A stretch of DNA of 64,000 nt from Claveliimonas sp034178805 (GCF_050314255.1 NZ_JBNPMZ010000004.1:62001-126000), one strand, 5' to 3'. Positions 1 through 9,566 are shown, numbered from the stretch's first letter. The notes: generated by a model from the sequence alone, not told the origin. Program-made: numbers and translations.

Positions 1-985
1 CACCATTGTCAGCATCCAGTTCATCAAAAAATGCCTCGTCAAAATCATCATTTTCATAGCGTTTCAGAAGACTCAGCGCCTTACCGATTGTCAGAACACC
101 TTCTGTTACCAGATCCATTCCATCAATGGTTGCCGTAGGCGGAACACTTGGATCCGCATAATTAACTGAAGTCACAATCTCTTTTTTCAGAACACGGGAC
201 ACAATATTCGCACTGGTTCCACCGCAGACAACCTTCTTTCCTTCCTGCTTCATGAAGTCGCGGATAACACGTTCATCATCCTCTTTATTCGTCGGAGGTC
301 CGGTGAAAATATTAACCGTTCTTCGTGAAATAACACGGACAACTGCAACCGTAGTATCATCTCCCGGCTTTTCCCCGTACAGTTCATAACAGGCCTGACT
401 CAGCATAGCGGCAAGACGGGATGCCGACAAAGTCTCCTTTGTACACCGCAGCGTATAGTTTGCCATATCTTCCCATGTCCATCCGAAATTCAGAAGTTCA
501 CCCACACCTGCATAGATCACGCCATCACTCATCAAAACAAAACAGTCATTCAACTGCACCTGAAACCGGTATTCCCGAATCTTTTTTCCCTCAATAATAC
601 GCTCTTTATAAGGATAACGCACCAGCGCTTTATCTCTCACAAAGACGCAGTCCGGATTATCGAACTCTACCAGGTATGCTTCCCCATTATGAAAGATCTG
701 TAAAATGCTGAAAGTCGCATAGGCTACTTCCCGCACCTTACACACCGGAAGAGTTTTGGCTACCGTCTCCACACAGGCTTCTATGGAAGCGCCTTCCAGA
801 AACATGGTTCCGAGAATCTTTGATGTAAGTGTGGCGAGAATATTGGCCTTCACTCCACTTCCCATGCCATCTGCCAGAATCACAATATCCGAATCGGCAG
901 TTTTCAGCACTTCAACCTTATCACCGCACAACTCCTCATGATGTTTATTCAGACTTTTCCAGGATATATCTACACTTACACTCAT
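1..985 (-). CDS. SpoIIE-family PP2C-type serine phosphatase (C-terminus beyond window)
   Basis: Predicted metal-dependent Ser/Thr protein phosphatase of the SpoIIE/RsbU type. Translating the minus strand from the ATG at 985 gives a metal-binding motif ADGMGSG at residues 38-44, a second aspartate in LMSDGV, and a late GDDTTVAVVRV strand, all typical of PP2C. The reading frame stays open to base 1, so the end is missing. Its ATG lies one base after the stop of the upstream hydrogenase-like gene, so the two are almost certainly co-transcribed and functionally linked. The part after the PP2C core (TGPPTNKEDD onward) looks like an extra C-terminal domain. Phosphatase activity follows from the family; the target is unknown. 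Confidence 0.85.
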   Translation of the reverse strand, partial: MSVSVDISWKSLNKHHEELCGDKVEVLKTADSDIVILADGMGSGVKANILATLTSKILGTMFLEGASIEACVETVAKTLPVCKVREVAYATFSILQIFHNGEAYLVEFDNPDCVFVRDKALVRYPYKERIIEGKKIREYRFQVQLNDCFVLMSDGVIYAGVGELLNFGWTWEDMANYTLRCTKETLSASRLAAMLSQACYELYGEKPGDDTTVAVVRVISRRTVNIFTGPPTNKEDDERVIRDFMKQEGKKVVCGGTSANIVSRVLKKEIVTSVNYADPSVPPTATIDGMDLVTEGVLTIGKALSLLKRYENDDFDEAFFDELDADNG

Positions 986-986
986 A

Positions 987-2699
987 CTATTCTTCCTCTT
1001 CAAACAGGATGGAGTCACGCAGTTTTGACAGAGTCACCTTTGTCTCTGCAGTGGTCTCGCCGAGAAGTCCCGCAATCTCCTGAGCTACCATCATCTGCTT
1101 ATCAATAACCTTCTGTGCCATCTCCACCGTCTCCATCTTCAAATTATAATGCTGTTCTTTCGCCTTTTCCTCTTTCGTTATATCCTGATAAGTAACCAGG
1201 ACAGATTCCAGACTGTCTATGTAAATAATGCTCTCCAGCACCGTCAGCTTCATGGATTCTACATTCATCTTTTTATGGATAATCGGCTCACCGGTAAGAA
1301 GTACTTCCTCAATATCTTTCTCATCCATAAATTCAAAAATATATCTCTCCAGTGCTTCTTCTCTTGACACACCCAATATCTCCTGAGCCTTTTTATTACA
1401 TTCTCTTATCCTCATGTCCTTATCCACGATGAGGATCATACTTGGGGTTACATCCATCACGATGTTAGACATAGACTCTGCCTGTGCCACTGCATAAGGC
1501 ATACACATGCCAATCTCAGCTTTCTTTTGAAACACTGCAGTTGCTTTTGCCCTACATGTCGGATATCCACAGGCACCGCAGTTCAGTTCATCTTTCTCCG
1601 TATATTTTCCCATCGCGTGCAGAATCTCCTGCATCTGCTTTTCATTCGGAACCGCATCCTGAACCCTGCGATCCCGAAACTCTTTGTGGAGTTCAATCCG
1701 GCTTCCATCAATACCCTGTGCTTCCTCCCGGTGGCTCACCTGATCCTCCACATTCATCTTCGCACGGATCAGAGACTGCTGCCATTTATCAGATGCCGGT
1801 CCCTTAATACATCCTCCCTCGCACACATTTACCTCGAAGAAACTGTGCTCAATCTCCCCTTTTTCCAGCTCCTCAAAAAGTTCCATACAGGACTTCAGAC
1901 CGTCAATATGTATTTTATAATAATTATCTTCAACAGAGCTTGCCTGTATCGACGTAATAATTCCTCCACTGATGGGATACAGCTGATTTACCCGGGGATC
2001 CGGATTGCCCATAGGTTCATCTTCACACTGCCGCACATCGATTCCCGCTTCCTTCCACCATTTCACAACCTCCTGGAAGGTCAGAATCGCATCAATAGAA
2101 CCGCGCACTCTCTCGTCACCTACAGCTTCTTCCTTCTTTGCAATACACGGTCCAAGAAAGACAACCTTCACATCATCCCCATAGATGCTCCTGATCAGTC
2201 TCCCATGGGCAATCATCGGGGAAACTACCGGCGCCATATATGGCACAAGGGAAGGATAATATTTCTCAATCAGGTCATTTACACTCGGGCAGCAGGTAGT
2301 GATGATATTCGTCATCTTCCCTTCCTTCAGAAGCTTCCAGTATTCTGCAGTGACCAGAGCCGCACCTTCCGCCGTCTCCCTCACCTCATAAAAGCCCAGT
2401 TTTTTGAGTGCTCCTACAATCTGACCCGGTTTATCATAATCCAGTACTCCCAGATAGGAAGGAGCAATTGAAATAATCGTCTTCATTCCCTGACGCAGAT
2501 AACCCCTGACCCTGTCCATATCACTGGCAAATGTTTTTGCATTCTGTGGACAGACCTCCAGACAGTGTCCACAGTGAATACAGTGATCCTTCATAATATG
2601 AGCCTGTTCATTCTGAACCAGTATTGCCTTCACATCGCAGTGACGAACACATTTATAACAGTGCCTGCAGCTCGCATCCTTAAAATCAATTACCCGCAC
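987..2699 (-). CDS. Sensory-type [FeFe]-hydrogenase with PAS domain
   Basis: 570-residue iron-only hydrogenase homologue, probably a redox or H2 sensor rather than a bulk catalyst. Order: two [4Fe-4S] ferredoxin motifs (Cys 11/14/17/21 and 40/43/46/50); the H-cluster domain with all three cysteine motifs (TTCCP at 134-138, GPCIAKKEE with Cys185, CEGGC at 293-297); a further Fe-S domain (Cys 374/377/382/399); a PAS domain around 410-520; and a charged C-terminal helix. The PAS end and the downstream PP2C phosphatase one base away match the group C (HydS-like) sensory hydrogenases known from clostridia. The start is GTG, preceded by AGGGGG at 7 bases. The first motif lacks the usual CCPGW tryptophan. 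Sensing role is inferred. Confidence 0.85.
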   Translation of the reverse strand: MRVIDFKDASCRHCYKCVRHCDVKAILVQNEQAHIMKDHCIHCGHCLEVCPQNAKTFASDMDRVRGYLRQGMKTIISIAPSYLGVLDYDKPGQIVGALKKLGFYEVRETAEGAALVTAEYWKLLKEGKMTNIITTCCPSVNDLIEKYYPSLVPYMAPVVSPMIAHGRLIRSIYGDDVKVVFLGPCIAKKEEAVGDERVRGSIDAILTFQEVVKWWKEAGIDVRQCEDEPMGNPDPRVNQLYPISGGIITSIQASSVEDNYYKIHIDGLKSCMELFEELEKGEIEHSFFEVNVCEGGCIKGPASDKWQQSLIRAKMNVEDQVSHREEAQGIDGSRIELHKEFRDRRVQDAVPNEKQMQEILHAMGKYTEKDELNCGACGYPTCRAKATAVFQKKAEIGMCMPYAVAQAESMSNIVMDVTPSMILIVDKDMRIRECNKKAQEILGVSREEALERYIFEFMDEKDIEEVLLTGEPIIHKKMNVESMKLTVLESIIYIDSLESVLVTYQDITKEEKAKEQHYNLKMETVEMAQKVIDKQMMVAQEIAGLLGETTAETKVTLSKLRDSILFEEEE

Positions 2700-2761
2700 A
2701 ACTTATCCCCCTTTTTCACTCGTACTTTACTATATCCTCATTTTAACATTCCTGAACAAAA

Positions 2762-2789
2762 AATGGAATCCGCTAAAACGGATTCCATT
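2762..2789 (-). terminator. Intrinsic terminator after kbl
   Basis: An 11-bp perfect stem (AATGGAATCCG and its complement) with a 6-base loop, followed on the minus strand by a run of T. It lies 36 bases after the kbl stop and before the hydrogenase gene, so it separates the two transcripts. Confidence 0.85.
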
Positions 2790-2825
2790 CACATTTTAAA
2801 TGACCTGATTTTATTTCAGATACTC

Positions 2826-4019
2826 TTATTTCATTTCTTCTCTTACTTCCTTGAAGCATTTAACGATGAAATCAATATCCTCTTTTGTATGGCTTGCACA
2901 TACCTGTGTACGGATTCTTGCTTTTCCCTTCGGTACTACCGGATAGGAGAATGCAACCACATACACACCCTTGTCCATCATACGTTTTGCAAATTCTGCA
3001 GCTGTCTTCTCATCATACAGCATAACAGGTACACATGGATGGGTTCCCGGAATAATGTCAAATCCATTATCTACCAGCTCTTTACGGTAGTAAGCAGTTA
3101 CTTCTTCCAGGTGATCACGAAGCTCTGTGCTCTCATCCAGCATATCAAACAGCTCAATACTTGCACCTGCAATTGCCGGAGCCAGTGAATTGGAGAACAG
3201 GTACGGACGGCTTCTCTGACGAAGAAGATCGATGATTTCTTTACGTCCGGATGTATATCCGCCGGATGCTCCTCCAAGAGCTTTTCCCAATGTACCGGTT
3301 ATAATGTCCACACGTCCCTGAACGCCACAGTGCTCTGCAGTTCCACGTCCTGTCTTTCCAACAAATCCTACTGCATGACTGTCATCTACCATTACCAGTG
3401 CGTTGTATTTATCTGCCAGATCGCATACACCTTTCAGGTTACAGATGATTCCATCCATGGAGAATACACCGTCAGTAGCGATCAGTTTGATTCTTGCTCC
3501 GGCTTCATCTGCCTCTTTAAGCTTAGCCTCCAGATCCTCCATATTATTGTTTTTATAGCGGAAACGTTTTGCTTTACACAGACGAACTCCATCGATAATA
3601 GAAGCATGATTCAGTTCGTCACTGATAACTGCATCCTCAGCTGTCAGGATTGTTTCAAAAAGTCCACCGTTGGCATCAAAACATGAGGAATAGAGAATGG
3701 TATCATCTGTTCCGAGGAAATCAGAGATTTTCTTCTCAAGTTTTTTATGAATATCCTGAGTACCGCAGATAAAACGAACAGATGCAACTCCGTATCCTTT
3801 TTCATCATAAGTTCTCTTAGCAGCCTCGATCAGACGCGGATTGTCGCCCAGTCCAAGGTAGTTATTTGCACACATGCAAAGAAGCTCTCTTCCGTCTTCC
3901 ATTTTTACTCTGGAGCCCTGTGGAGATACGAATGGTGCCTCTCCTTTAAATAATCCCGCTTCCTTAATTCCTTCTACTTCTTTTGTATAAATGCTCAAAA
4001 TGTCATCTTTACGTGCCAT
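2826..4019 (-). CDS. kbl: Glycine C-acetyltransferase (2-amino-3-ketobutyrate CoA ligase)
   Basis: PLP enzyme that splits 2-amino-3-ketobutyrate with CoA into glycine and acetyl-CoA, the second step of threonine breakdown. The 397-residue product has the alpha-oxoamine synthase layout: a glycine-rich N-terminal part, ATDGVFSMDG, DDSHAVGF and the PLP lysine in GTLGKALGG. I place the start at the ATG at 4019 because AAGGG lies 10 bases upstream; an in-frame TTG at 4028 is less likely. It follows tdh by 42 bases, so the two form a threonine dehydrogenase pathway operon, with a terminator after it. Confidence 0.95.
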   Translation of the reverse strand: MARKDDILSIYTKEVEGIKEAGLFKGEAPFVSPQGSRVKMEDGRELLCMCANNYLGLGDNPRLIEAAKRTYDEKGYGVASVRFICGTQDIHKKLEKKISDFLGTDDTILYSSCFDANGGLFETILTAEDAVISDELNHASIIDGVRLCKAKRFRYKNNNMEDLEAKLKEADEAGARIKLIATDGVFSMDGIICNLKGVCDLADKYNALVMVDDSHAVGFVGKTGRGTAEHCGVQGRVDIITGTLGKALGGASGGYTSGRKEIIDLLRQRSRPYLFSNSLAPAIAGASIELFDMLDESTELRDHLEEVTAYYRKELVDNGFDIIPGTHPCVPVMLYDEKTAAEFAKRMMDKGVYVVAFSYPVVPKGKARIRTQVCASHTKEDIDFIVKCFKEVREEMK

Positions 4020-4061
4020 GTTAATCAATCCCTTCTTCCAATATTATTCAAGTCCGAAATA

Positions 4062-5126
4062 CTAATCATTAATGTGTGCCCAGTCAAGGATAACTTTTCC
4101 TGACATACCGGAAATCATTGCCTCAAAGCCCTTCTCATAGTCTTTGATATCAAAATGATGTGTGATAATCGGTGAAATATCCAGCCCAGCCTGAATCATT
4201 GTAGACATCTTGTACCAGGTATCCCATACCTTTCTTCCGTAAATACCACGCAGATTCAATCCGTTAAAGATAACCGTCTCAAGGTCAACCTTGGCATCTG
4301 TTCTCTGTAAGCCGAGAAGTGCAATATTTCCGCCGTGTTTCATATTATGGATCATGTCATGAAGTCCTGCCTGAGAACCTGACATCTCAAGACCCACGTC
4401 AAATCCTTCGGTCATACCGATTTCTTTCATTACATCTGCCAGTTTTTCTTCTTTCAGATTAACAGTTCTTGTTGCTCCAAGCTTCTCTGCCAGCTCCAGG
4501 CGGTATGGATTCAGATCAGTAACCACAACGTGTCTTGCACCGGAGAATTTGGCAATTGCTGCTGCCATACATCCGATCGGGCCTGCTCCTGCAATCAGGA
4601 CATCCTCTCCCAGCATATCATAGGAAAGAGCTGTGTGTGTTGCATTTCCAAACGGATCAAAAATTGCATACATTTCTTCCGGAATATTCGGATTGCATGG
4701 CCATACATTAGATGATGGAATTACCAGATATTCAGCAAATGCTCCGTTTCTGTTAACGCCGACACCTTTTGCATCCTTACAGTTCTCCTTGTGGCCTTCC
4801 AGACAGTTTCTGCATTTTCCACAGGTAATGTGACCTTCACCGGATACCAGATCCCCAATCTTAAATCCCTGAACGCCTTCGCCCACTTCACACACTTCTC
4901 CAACATACTCATGTCCTGCTGTCAGACCGATCGGAATGGTATGCTGTGCCCAGTCATTCCACTGATAAATATGTACATCTGTTCCACAGATTGCAGTTTT
5001 GTGAATCTTAATCTTCACGTCATTCGGGCCAACCTCCGGAATCGGAACACGCTTCATCCATAATCCTTCCTCCGGTTTCTCTTTTACGAGTGCCCACATC
5101 ATACCATCGTTCTTCTTTCCTTCCAT
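4062..5126 (-). CDS. tdh: L-threonine 3-dehydrogenase
   Basis: Zinc-dependent, NAD-linked oxidation of L-threonine to 2-amino-3-ketobutyrate, handed to Kbl. The 354-residue protein shows the MDR pattern: catalytic zinc Cys in KTAICGTDVHIYQW, GHEYVGEV, the structural zinc cysteines in CGKCRNCLEGHKENC, and the Rossmann motif GAGPIGCMAA. The frame is open 42 codons further upstream, but a GGGAGG site 10 bases before the ATG at 5126 and homology (the body begins MWALVKEKPEEG) support the shorter form. It is divergent from the threonine/serine transporter sstT, so uptake and degradation genes share one intergenic region. Confidence 0.95.
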   Translation of the reverse strand: MEGKKNDGMMWALVKEKPEEGLWMKRVPIPEVGPNDVKIKIHKTAICGTDVHIYQWNDWAQHTIPIGLTAGHEYVGEVCEVGEGVQGFKIGDLVSGEGHITCGKCRNCLEGHKENCKDAKGVGVNRNGAFAEYLVIPSSNVWPCNPNIPEEMYAIFDPFGNATHTALSYDMLGEDVLIAGAGPIGCMAAAIAKFSGARHVVVTDLNPYRLELAEKLGATRTVNLKEEKLADVMKEIGMTEGFDVGLEMSGSQAGLHDMIHNMKHGGNIALLGLQRTDAKVDLETVIFNGLNLRGIYGRKVWDTWYKMSTMIQAGLDISPIITHHFDIKDYEKGFEAMISGMSGKVILDWAHIND

Positions 5127-5225
5127 TTCGTTAGAACCTCCCATGTTTTTGTTGCCCATCCTTATAGTTAGATGAATTTCGGAATAACAGACATTTCCCT
5201 CTCTCAATCTGTCCCCGTTAGCTTT

Positions 5226-5254
5226 ATTATAACACCACCAGAAACGCCCCACAA
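5226..5254 (-). promoter_or_regulatory. Promoter of tdh-kbl
   Basis: On the minus strand TTGTGG and TATAAT are separated by 17 bases. The -10 is consensus and the -35 is weak, as expected for a regulated promoter. It gives a leader of roughly 90 bases before the tdh ATG. Predicted from sequence only. Confidence 0.55.
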
Positions 5255-5326
5255 TGCCATAAAAAGGATTTTATTTGTACAATACACTTATTTTTTTGCA
5301 TTTTCAGCTTTATAATTGGGTTAATG

Positions 5327-5355
5327 TTTACAAATATTGTTTCTTTATTTATAAT
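5327..5355 (+). promoter_or_regulatory. Promoter of sstT
   Basis: TTTACA and TATAAT with a 17-base spacer on the plus strand, in an AT-rich stretch about 115 bases before the sstT start. Together with the tdh promoter it accounts for most of the 345-base divergent intergenic region; no other gene is seen there except the short leader frame at 5446. Confidence 0.6.
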
Positions 5356-5445
5356 TTATATAGCATTATTCACAAGAGTGTGAGATAATGAAAATACGTT
5401 GGGGAAACAAACAAAAAGAGAAAGAGAGGAGAAGCAGGTATATAC

Positions 5446-5475
5446 ATGGCAGTATATCTGCGAAAAGAGGTATGA
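5446..5475 (+). CDS. Possible 9-residue leader peptide overlapping the sstT start
   Basis: A short frame reading MAVYLRKEV begins at an ATG preceded by purine-rich GAGAGGAGAAGCAGG, and its TGA overlaps the sstT ATG in the arrangement ATGA. The SD-like AGAGGT that would serve sstT lies inside this frame and is almost touching the sstT ATG, which fits translational coupling better than independent initiation. It could equally be chance. Confidence 0.35.
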   Translation: MAVYLRKEV

Positions 5476-6701
5476 AAAACTTAATCAAAAAATGGAACAG
5501 TATCAGTCTTGTTCTGAGAATTATCTGTGGCCTTATCATCGGTATTATTCTCGGACTGGTAATTCCACAGGTAACCGTGATTTCCCTTCTTGGTGACCTG
5601 TTCGTTGGTGCACTGAAGGCTATCGCTCCACTTCTGGTATTCTTCCTTGTTATGAGTGCCCTCGCACACATGGGACAGGGACAGAAGACTAACATGGGAT
5701 TCATCGTTATGCTTTACATGCTGGGCAACGTAATGTCAGCTCTGGTATCTGTATTTGCATGTAAGATGTTCCCTGTAACACTGACACTGGCAGAGGCAGC
5801 AGGAGAAGATATGGCTCCTCCGAGCGGTGTGGGCGAAGTGTTAAAGAACCTGTTACTGAACGTTGTATCCAACCCTGTAGGTTCTATTGTAAATGCCAAC
5901 TACATCGGTATTCTTGCATGGGCTTGTATTTTCGGTATTGCCCTGAAATGTGCATCTGATTCCACCAAAAAGATGCTTGATGACTTTTCAGATGCAATCT
6001 CTACAGGTGTTAAATGGGTAATCAGCTGTGCACCGTTCGGTATCATGGGCTTAATCTTCAATGTTATTTCCACATCAGGACTCGGCGCTCTGTTGTCCTA
6101 CGGTAGACTGATCCTTGTACTTGTTGGAAGCATGGCTTTTGTGGCACTGGTTATGAACCCGATCATCGTATTCCTGTGTATCAGAAAGAACCCATATCCG
6201 CTCGTATTCAAATGTCTGAGCAGAAGTTTCATCACAGCATTCTTCACACGAAGCTCTGCTGCTAACATTCCTGTAAATATGGAACTCTGTAAAGATCTTG
6301 GATTGGATGAAGAGCAGTATTCCATCTCCATTCCACTTGGAGCAACCATCAACATGGCCGGTGCTGCTATTACCATTTCCGTTATGGCATTATCCGCTGC
6401 TCATACAGTAGGAATCTCTGTAGACTTTGGAACAGCTCTCATCCTTTGTGTACTTGCAGCACTCAGTGCAGCCGGTGCATCTGGTGTTGCCGGTGGTTCC
6501 CTGTTACTGATTCCTATGGCATGTAGCTTATTCGGAATCCCATCCGAAATCGCTATGCAGGTTGTAGGTGTAGGCTTCATCATCGGTGTTATCCAGGATT
6601 CCTGTGAGACAGGACTTAACTCTTCTACAGACGTTCTCTTCACAGCAGCAGCTGAATTCAGAGACAGAAGATTACATCCTGAGTATTATGCAAACAAGTA
6701 A
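5472..6701 (+). CDS. sstT: Sodium:serine/threonine symporter
   Basis: Membrane transporter of the dicarboxylate/amino acid:cation symporter (DAACS) family, closest in character to SstT, which imports serine and threonine with Na+. The 409-residue product has about eight membrane segments and re-entrant loops, with family signatures PLLVFFLVMSALA, FFTRSSAANIPVN and AGASGVAGGSLLLIP. I start it at 5472 (MKNLIKKWNS); an ATG at 5388 would add 28 charged residues unlike the family. Its place opposite tdh-kbl supports threonine as a substrate. Confidence 0.9.
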   Translation: MKNLIKKWNSISLVLRIICGLIIGIILGLVIPQVTVISLLGDLFVGALKAIAPLLVFFLVMSALAHMGQGQKTNMGFIVMLYMLGNVMSALVSVFACKMFPVTLTLAEAAGEDMAPPSGVGEVLKNLLLNVVSNPVGSIVNANYIGILAWACIFGIALKCASDSTKKMLDDFSDAISTGVKWVISCAPFGIMGLIFNVISTSGLGALLSYGRLILVLVGSMAFVALVMNPIIVFLCIRKNPYPLVFKCLSRSFITAFFTRSSAANIPVNMELCKDLGLDEEQYSISIPLGATINMAGAAITISVMALSAAHTVGISVDFGTALILCVLAALSAAGASGVAGGSLLLIPMACSLFGIPSEIAMQVVGVGFIIGVIQDSCETGLNSSTDVLFTAAAEFRDRRLHPEYYANK

Positions 6702-6787
6702 AAGCTGAGACATAAGCAAAAGCTTAAATCCCAACAAATACATAATTTGCCATAATCAAAAAATTAAATATTGTATGATAAAAGAAC

Positions 6788-6836
6788 ATTCCCACCGGAA
6801 TTCGGGATTATCAATCCGAATCTTTCCGGTGGGAAT
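6788..6836. terminator. Terminator between sstT and the hybrid kinase gene
   Basis: Long inverted repeat: ATTCCCACCGGAATTCGG pairs with CCGAATCTTTCCGGTGGGAAT around a short loop, with one small bulge. T-rich sequence follows on the plus strand. The genes converge here, so it probably serves both. Confidence 0.75.
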
Positions 6837-6851
6837 AGTTTTATTTCTTCT

Positions 6852-9566
6852 TTATCTTTCCTGTCTCAACACTTTCTCCATAGTCTCCGCCAGCTTCTGT
6901 ATATTGATTGGCTTTGCCACATGTTCATTCATTCCAGATTCAAATGCTTTTTCCACATCCTCTTTAAATGCGTTAGCAGTCATGGCAATCACCGGAATCT
7001 GTGCAAGCGCTCTGTCCGAAAGTTTGCGTATCTCAGCGGTAGCGGCATAACCGTCCATATTCGGCATCTGAATATCCATAAAAATCAAATCATAATATCC
7101 TGCTCTGGAGTGAGTTACTTTTTCAACAGCTTCAATACCATCCCCTGCAATTTCCACAGTCACTCCAAATTCCTGCAGAATATCACAGGCTATTTCCCTG
7201 TTAAGCTCATTATCTTCAACCAGAAGAACTCTGACATTTGAATAATCAATATTTTTCCCTGCATCGCAAACCTCCTTATGCATATCAGGTAAATCTGCCT
7301 CTGTACCTATCGGCATTTTATAAATCATTGTAAAGGTTGTCCCTTTGCCAGGCTGACTTTCACACGAAATGCTTCCACCCATCATTTCTACAAGGCTTTT
7401 GGTAATGGACAGGCCCAGACCCGAACCCTGGACTCCACGAACTACATCATTGTTTTCTCTGGTAAATATTTCGAATACGGATTTCTGAAACTCTTTACTC
7501 ATACCAATTCCTGTATCAGAAACAACTACTTTTACAACCGCCATGCCCTCCTCTGAACCGATCTGAGTAACGCTGTATGTAATTTTTCCTCCCTCAGGAG
7601 TATATTTCAGAGCATTTCCAATTAGGTTCATTTCCACCTGTTCAATATGCAGCCTGTCAAGAAACAGAATTTCATCCTGAAGTTCACAGTCTACAATAAA
7701 ATCCAGATGTTTTTGTTCCATTTCAAGCTTAAATATTGTCTGCAATGATTTCAGAATATCCGGGACATAATACGCCTGTTTCTCGATTTTCACCTTTCCA
7801 CTTTCAATCCTTGCCATATCCAGAACGTTATTAATCAATCTCTGGAGATGTTCACCGGCACTGTCAAGTTTCTCAAGACAGTTAAGAGTTTCTTCCTTAT
7901 CATCTATTCTCTTCTGAGCAAGCCTGGAAAAGCCAAGAATCGCATTCATGGGAGTTCTGATATCATGGGAAATACTGAAAAGGAAAGAGGATTTAGCCTT
8001 ATTAGCTTCTTCCGCCCTTTCCAGGGCATCATTTAAGATTTCCCTCCTCTGAGTTTCTTCCCGAATCACTTTCTCAATATTCTGTACACGCATTATGGCT
8101 GATACCGGATTATCACCTTCATATGCAAAGGGTGTAAAAATCACCTGATACCAGGCATATCCTCCGGTTTCTTTCTCTCTCTGGCGGTGTCGTCTTGTAA
8201 CAATTCCCTGCGTTTTCAGAGCATTCTGCAGCGAGCCCGTCTCCATCAGTCTCAGGAGGTCATCCTGATCCTCCTTATACACAAAACCAGATTCAATATT
8301 ATATTTCACCATATCTTTAAAACTTTTCTGTCCCCAGGTCGGCTCCAGAACCGGCAAAAGTTTCCTTGAAAGTCCCGTTTTAAAATCGATGTACATCAGT
8401 ACATCACACTCTGACAGGGTAGACTGCATGGCTTTTTCCAGGAATCTGGCATCCTCAACGGCCTGTTTCTGCCTGGTCTCCGCGGTCAGATCTCTGGAAT
8501 AAGCAAATCCTACAATCTCCTTTGTCACCTCATCCTGTGTCAGAATAAGGTTCTGCTGAATGTATTTTTCTTCTCCTGCAGAATCCTGAATCCAATAACG
8601 AAGGGATACCTCCGGTATTCCCAGTCGAAAACTTTCCTTTATTTTTTCCAGTGAAAAAACAGATCTGTATCTTCCTTCATATTCCGGAAAAACTCTGCCT
8701 GCCAGGAACTCAAAACACTCTGTATAGCTTCCATCCCTGTAATCGGAGAGCTTCTTGTATTTGTCCTTTTCCAAGTAAATCTTGCAATCGTAGATACAGT
8801 TTCTGTCAATATTAAACTCGCAATATGACATTGCTGCCTGAGCGAGGGCTGTTTTCATATTATTTTTCTGTCTCTCGGAATCACTGAGAAGGACATTTTC
8901 GCTGCGCTCTACAGAAATAAATACATATACGATAAAAATCGCAATCTGGAATGCAACCGAGGTACACGGAACTGTAACGAAATATATTTGCAAATAATCG
9001 AATACCATCGGAACAAAAGCAAATGCAGTGATGATAGCGTACCTCTTACGCTCACTTCCTTCCTTTGACAAAAACAGTTTGAACGCTGACCAGATAAAAA
9101 CCACTACCAGATATCCGGTAGTACCAATTCGTTCAATTACATACCATTTTCCTCTTGCATAAGAATCCAGCGTCTCACCAATTGTAAACAGTGCACCTGT
9201 ACGGATATTTGCAATAACCATTATTACAACCAAAACCACCGGAATTCCTGCCAGAAAATATACCCATTTTTGAGGCTTATCCCTGTGCAGCATACGATAT
9301 AAAAAACAGAACCAGGAACATGCCAGAATGGCATTCGAGCAGAAATACAATGACGTAGATATCTGCAGCCCCAAAGTTCCCATTCCGAGCTTATCAAAAT
9401 AAGTGAGCCCCCAGAAAATATCTATAATATTATGACAAATAGCAAGCATAATAAGCTGTACGAATCCTTTTTCCTGATACTTCATGTTGGAACTCAGAAT
9501 ACGTGACAGAACGATAACGCCTGTTGCCAAAGCAATTACTGTAAACAGCATAAAATCTATATACAT
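6852..9566 (-). CDS. Membrane hybrid sensor histidine kinase with receiver domain
   Basis: 904-residue hybrid kinase. Order: about seven hydrophobic segments in residues 1-220; two PAS-like regions (about 240-500); a dimerisation/phosphoacceptor domain with the H-box SFLFSISHDIRTPMNAI; an HK-type ATPase with GNALKYTPEGG, DTGIGM and GSGLGLSI; and a C-terminal receiver (VLLVEDNELN, phosphoacceptor Asp in LIFMDIQMPNMDGY, then AMTANAF and KPI). No DNA-binding domain and no adjacent response regulator is visible, so its output partner must lie elsewhere. GGAGG lies upstream of the ATG and a good promoter is at 9627-9655. The signal is unknown. Confidence 0.92.
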   Translation of the reverse strand: MYIDFMLFTVIALATGVIVLSRILSSNMKYQEKGFVQLIMLAICHNIIDIFWGLTYFDKLGMGTLGLQISTSLYFCSNAILACSWFCFLYRMLHRDKPQKWVYFLAGIPVVLVVIMVIANIRTGALFTIGETLDSYARGKWYVIERIGTTGYLVVVFIWSAFKLFLSKEGSERKRYAIITAFAFVPMVFDYLQIYFVTVPCTSVAFQIAIFIVYVFISVERSENVLLSDSERQKNNMKTALAQAAMSYCEFNIDRNCIYDCKIYLEKDKYKKLSDYRDGSYTECFEFLAGRVFPEYEGRYRSVFSLEKIKESFRLGIPEVSLRYWIQDSAGEEKYIQQNLILTQDEVTKEIVGFAYSRDLTAETRQKQAVEDARFLEKAMQSTLSECDVLMYIDFKTGLSRKLLPVLEPTWGQKSFKDMVKYNIESGFVYKEDQDDLLRLMETGSLQNALKTQGIVTRRHRQREKETGGYAWYQVIFTPFAYEGDNPVSAIMRVQNIEKVIREETQRREILNDALERAEEANKAKSSFLFSISHDIRTPMNAILGFSRLAQKRIDDKEETLNCLEKLDSAGEHLQRLINNVLDMARIESGKVKIEKQAYYVPDILKSLQTIFKLEMEQKHLDFIVDCELQDEILFLDRLHIEQVEMNLIGNALKYTPEGGKITYSVTQIGSEEGMAVVKVVVSDTGIGMSKEFQKSVFEIFTRENNDVVRGVQGSGLGLSITKSLVEMMGGSISCESQPGKGTTFTMIYKMPIGTEADLPDMHKEVCDAGKNIDYSNVRVLLVEDNELNREIACDILQEFGVTVEIAGDGIEAVEKVTHSRAGYYDLIFMDIQMPNMDGYAATAEIRKLSDRALAQIPVIAMTANAFKEDVEKAFESGMNEHVAKPINIQKLAETMEKVLRQER

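Noticed and set aside
1527..2471. Long plus-strand frame opposite the hydrogenase gene
   Set aside because: Shadow of the real minus-strand gene; no ribosome site and no recognisable domain.
5127..5252. N-terminal extension of threonine dehydrogenase
   Set aside because: Strong GGGAGG and homology place the start at 5126; the extra residues resemble no dehydrogenase.
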